A stretch of 64,000 nt of DNA from Paenibacillus pasadenensis (GTDB lineage Bacteria; Bacillota; Bacilli; Paenibacillales; Paenibacillaceae), in assembly GCF_023715725.1 (NCBI RefSeq), contig NZ_JAMBOT010000001.1:1109839-1173838 (forward strand), in the 5' to 3' direction. This document shows positions 63,064 through 64,000 of the stretch, in pieces. How positions within the stretch are numbered: the stretch's first letter is position 1; every line of letters begins with the position of its first letter. The position numbers and the translations under genes are program-made. The notes below the pieces were generated by a model. The model saw nothing but the letters and a program-made list of their open reading frames with translations. It searched no databases and was not told where the DNA came from.

Positions 63064-63577
63064 CCGCATTCCCTCCCGCTCTGCCATATGCCGTCCAGCC
63101 TGCGGGTGCAGGCTGATTCCCGGCGCGCAGCCGTGGATGTCCATCGGCAGAGACAGCAGTAGAGGGCTGCACCCGCGCCCCCTCATCCGCCGCCATCCGC
63201 CTTCGCAGGCCCGGCCGCCCAGCAGCTTTGCCGCTGCTGTGTCTCCTACTCTATGCACCTGTCCCGCAAAATGTTCCGGGAATTTGAGGCGATTCGAGAG
63301 ATTTGAGGAGGGGGCGGGGCGACGGGCTGAGAGTAATATGCTTGAGTGGGGTTAGTGGCATGGGTACCAGGAACGGCGGCGTTAGGGTGATGCGGAGGGA
63401 GCATAAAAAGAAGGGGTTTAAGGGCGTTTGACACCCTTATTGCGGGTCGTCTGAGCCTGACTGAGCGTGGAAGGTACGTTTGAAGCGCCCTGATTGGTCG
63501 CTGAGCTTGAACCTATTTCTTGATACTGGTCGCAGCAACTCAAACAGCGGTCAAGCTATGTGCATCAATGATTGCAT
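63064..63577. other. Gap between dnaE and the second PgpA-like gene
   Basis: About 510 bases without a convincing gene. At 63420-63438 there is a stray copy of the hairpin core of the 20.8-21.0 kb tandem repeat (AAGGGCGTTTGACACCCTT, one base changed). Confidence 0.7.
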
Positions 63578-63619
63578 GAAAAAGACCAGCTCTCGCTCGG
63601 AAGCGAAAGCTGGTCTTTG
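63578..63619 (-). terminator. Terminator of dnaE
   Basis: The minus-strand stem AAAGACCAGCTTTCGCT / AGCGAGAGCTGGTCTTT (one wobble) is followed by TTTCATG. Confidence 0.92.
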
Positions 63620-63637
63620 AAAGCCGATAAGACCCAT

Positions 63638-64000
63638 TTATTTGACTACGGCCGCGCCTTTGCCAAACAGCTGCTCAATGCGCTCGATCAGCTCCGGGGA
63701 AGGCTTGACCCGGTAGCGCTCGCTCAGCTCGAGCGTCCGCCCCTCGCGCTCGTAAAAAAGCACGGTGCCGAGCGGCCCTGCATGCTCGGCGAGGAGCGCC
63801 TTCAGGCGCTCCAGGGCGGCGGGAGTTCCGCGATCCGCCGCGATTTTGATGTACACCCGCTGAGCGGAACGCGCAGCGGGTGGGCTGCGCCGCGCAGCGG
63901 CGCCTGCGGGCGGAGCCTCGCCGCCGCCCGCGCGCCCCGGCGCGGAAGCGGCCGGGCGCTCCGCCGGAGCGCCCGCGGGCCGCGCCCCGCCGGGGCGCCT
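63638..64000 (-). CDS. dnaE: DNA polymerase III alpha subunit DnaE, C-terminal part (5' end beyond window)
   Basis: The last ~72 residues ([20 protein letters not shown]...[29 protein letters not shown]) match the C-terminus of Gram-positive DnaE, the second replicative polymerase in Firmicutes. Upstream in frame, the visible part (63857-64000) is made almost only of Ala, Gly, Pro and Arg and is extremely GC-rich; it would be a flexible linker before the C-terminal domain. Position next to the accDA region fits the Bacillus order. The polymerase core is outside the window. Confidence 0.85.
   Translation of the reverse strand, partial: RRPGGARPAGAPAERPAASAPGRAGGGEAPPAGAAARRSPPAARSAQRVYIKIAADRGTPAALERLKALLAEHAGPLGTVLFYEREGRTLELSERYRVKPSPELIERIEQLFGKGAAVVK

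Overview
The window reads as a chromosomal segment of an endospore-forming, Gram-positive Firmicute of the Paenibacillus type. The grounds are the moderately high GC content, strong GGAGG-type ribosome binding sites, sporulation and germination genes (gerM, a gerA-type tricistron, lonB), and gene order that follows the Bacillus/Paenibacillus core: ysoA-tig-clpP-clpX-lonB, gerM-rph-rdgB, citZ-icd-mdh, and accD-accA next to pyk. Protein sequences throughout resemble Paenibacillus homologues. This assignment rests on recognition, not on a search.

Layout, left to right. Positions 1-8.0 kb hold a minus-strand block for protein quality control (ysoA, tig, clpP, clpX, lonB) with ispG and a decayed serine-hydrolase gene inserted. 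8.2-9.5 kb has an orphan AT-richer gene, a tRNA-Arg and a small EamA protein. 10-12 kb is a Fur-controlled pair of siderophore permeases. 12-18.8 kb holds a SorC-type regulator, a YihY membrane protein, two unknown genes, asnB, and rdgB-rph; gerM follows. 20-23.7 kb holds a PgpA-like gene, two kinds of hairpin repeats, a cupin, an MBL hydrolase and a methyltransferase. 23.9-30.7 kb holds gerA-type germinant receptor genes, fni and nagBA.

The accessory part is at 30.7-41.3 kb. First comes a small stress-type locus (ArsR-SRPBCC regulator, two SnoaL-like proteins, an FMN reductase) in which four copies of a 16-bp operator-like motif sit in front of the genes. Next to it is a five-gene minus-strand locus: a HEAT-like protein, a SWIM zinc-finger protein, a MoxR AAA ATPase, a DUF5682/TraB-EreA-like protein and a VWA protein. 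This is the best candidate for a poorly described system.

41.7-64 kb returns to metabolism: a KDG-kinase/DeoR pair, recQ, an AAA ATPase, the TCA operon citZ-icd-mdh, convergent ppx and ppk, fxsA with a thioesterase, pyk, accDA, a second PgpA-like gene and the C-terminus of dnaE.

The most striking non-coding signal is a dispersed 21-bp imperfect palindrome found at three intergenic loci (about 9.7, 44.4 and 48.6 kb). At each locus forward copies are followed by an equal number of reverse copies, and most neighbouring copies are 50 bp apart. Two other hairpin repeat families occur at 20.8-21.0 kb (51/52-bp tandem array, with a stray copy at 63.4 kb) and 21.5-21.7 kb.
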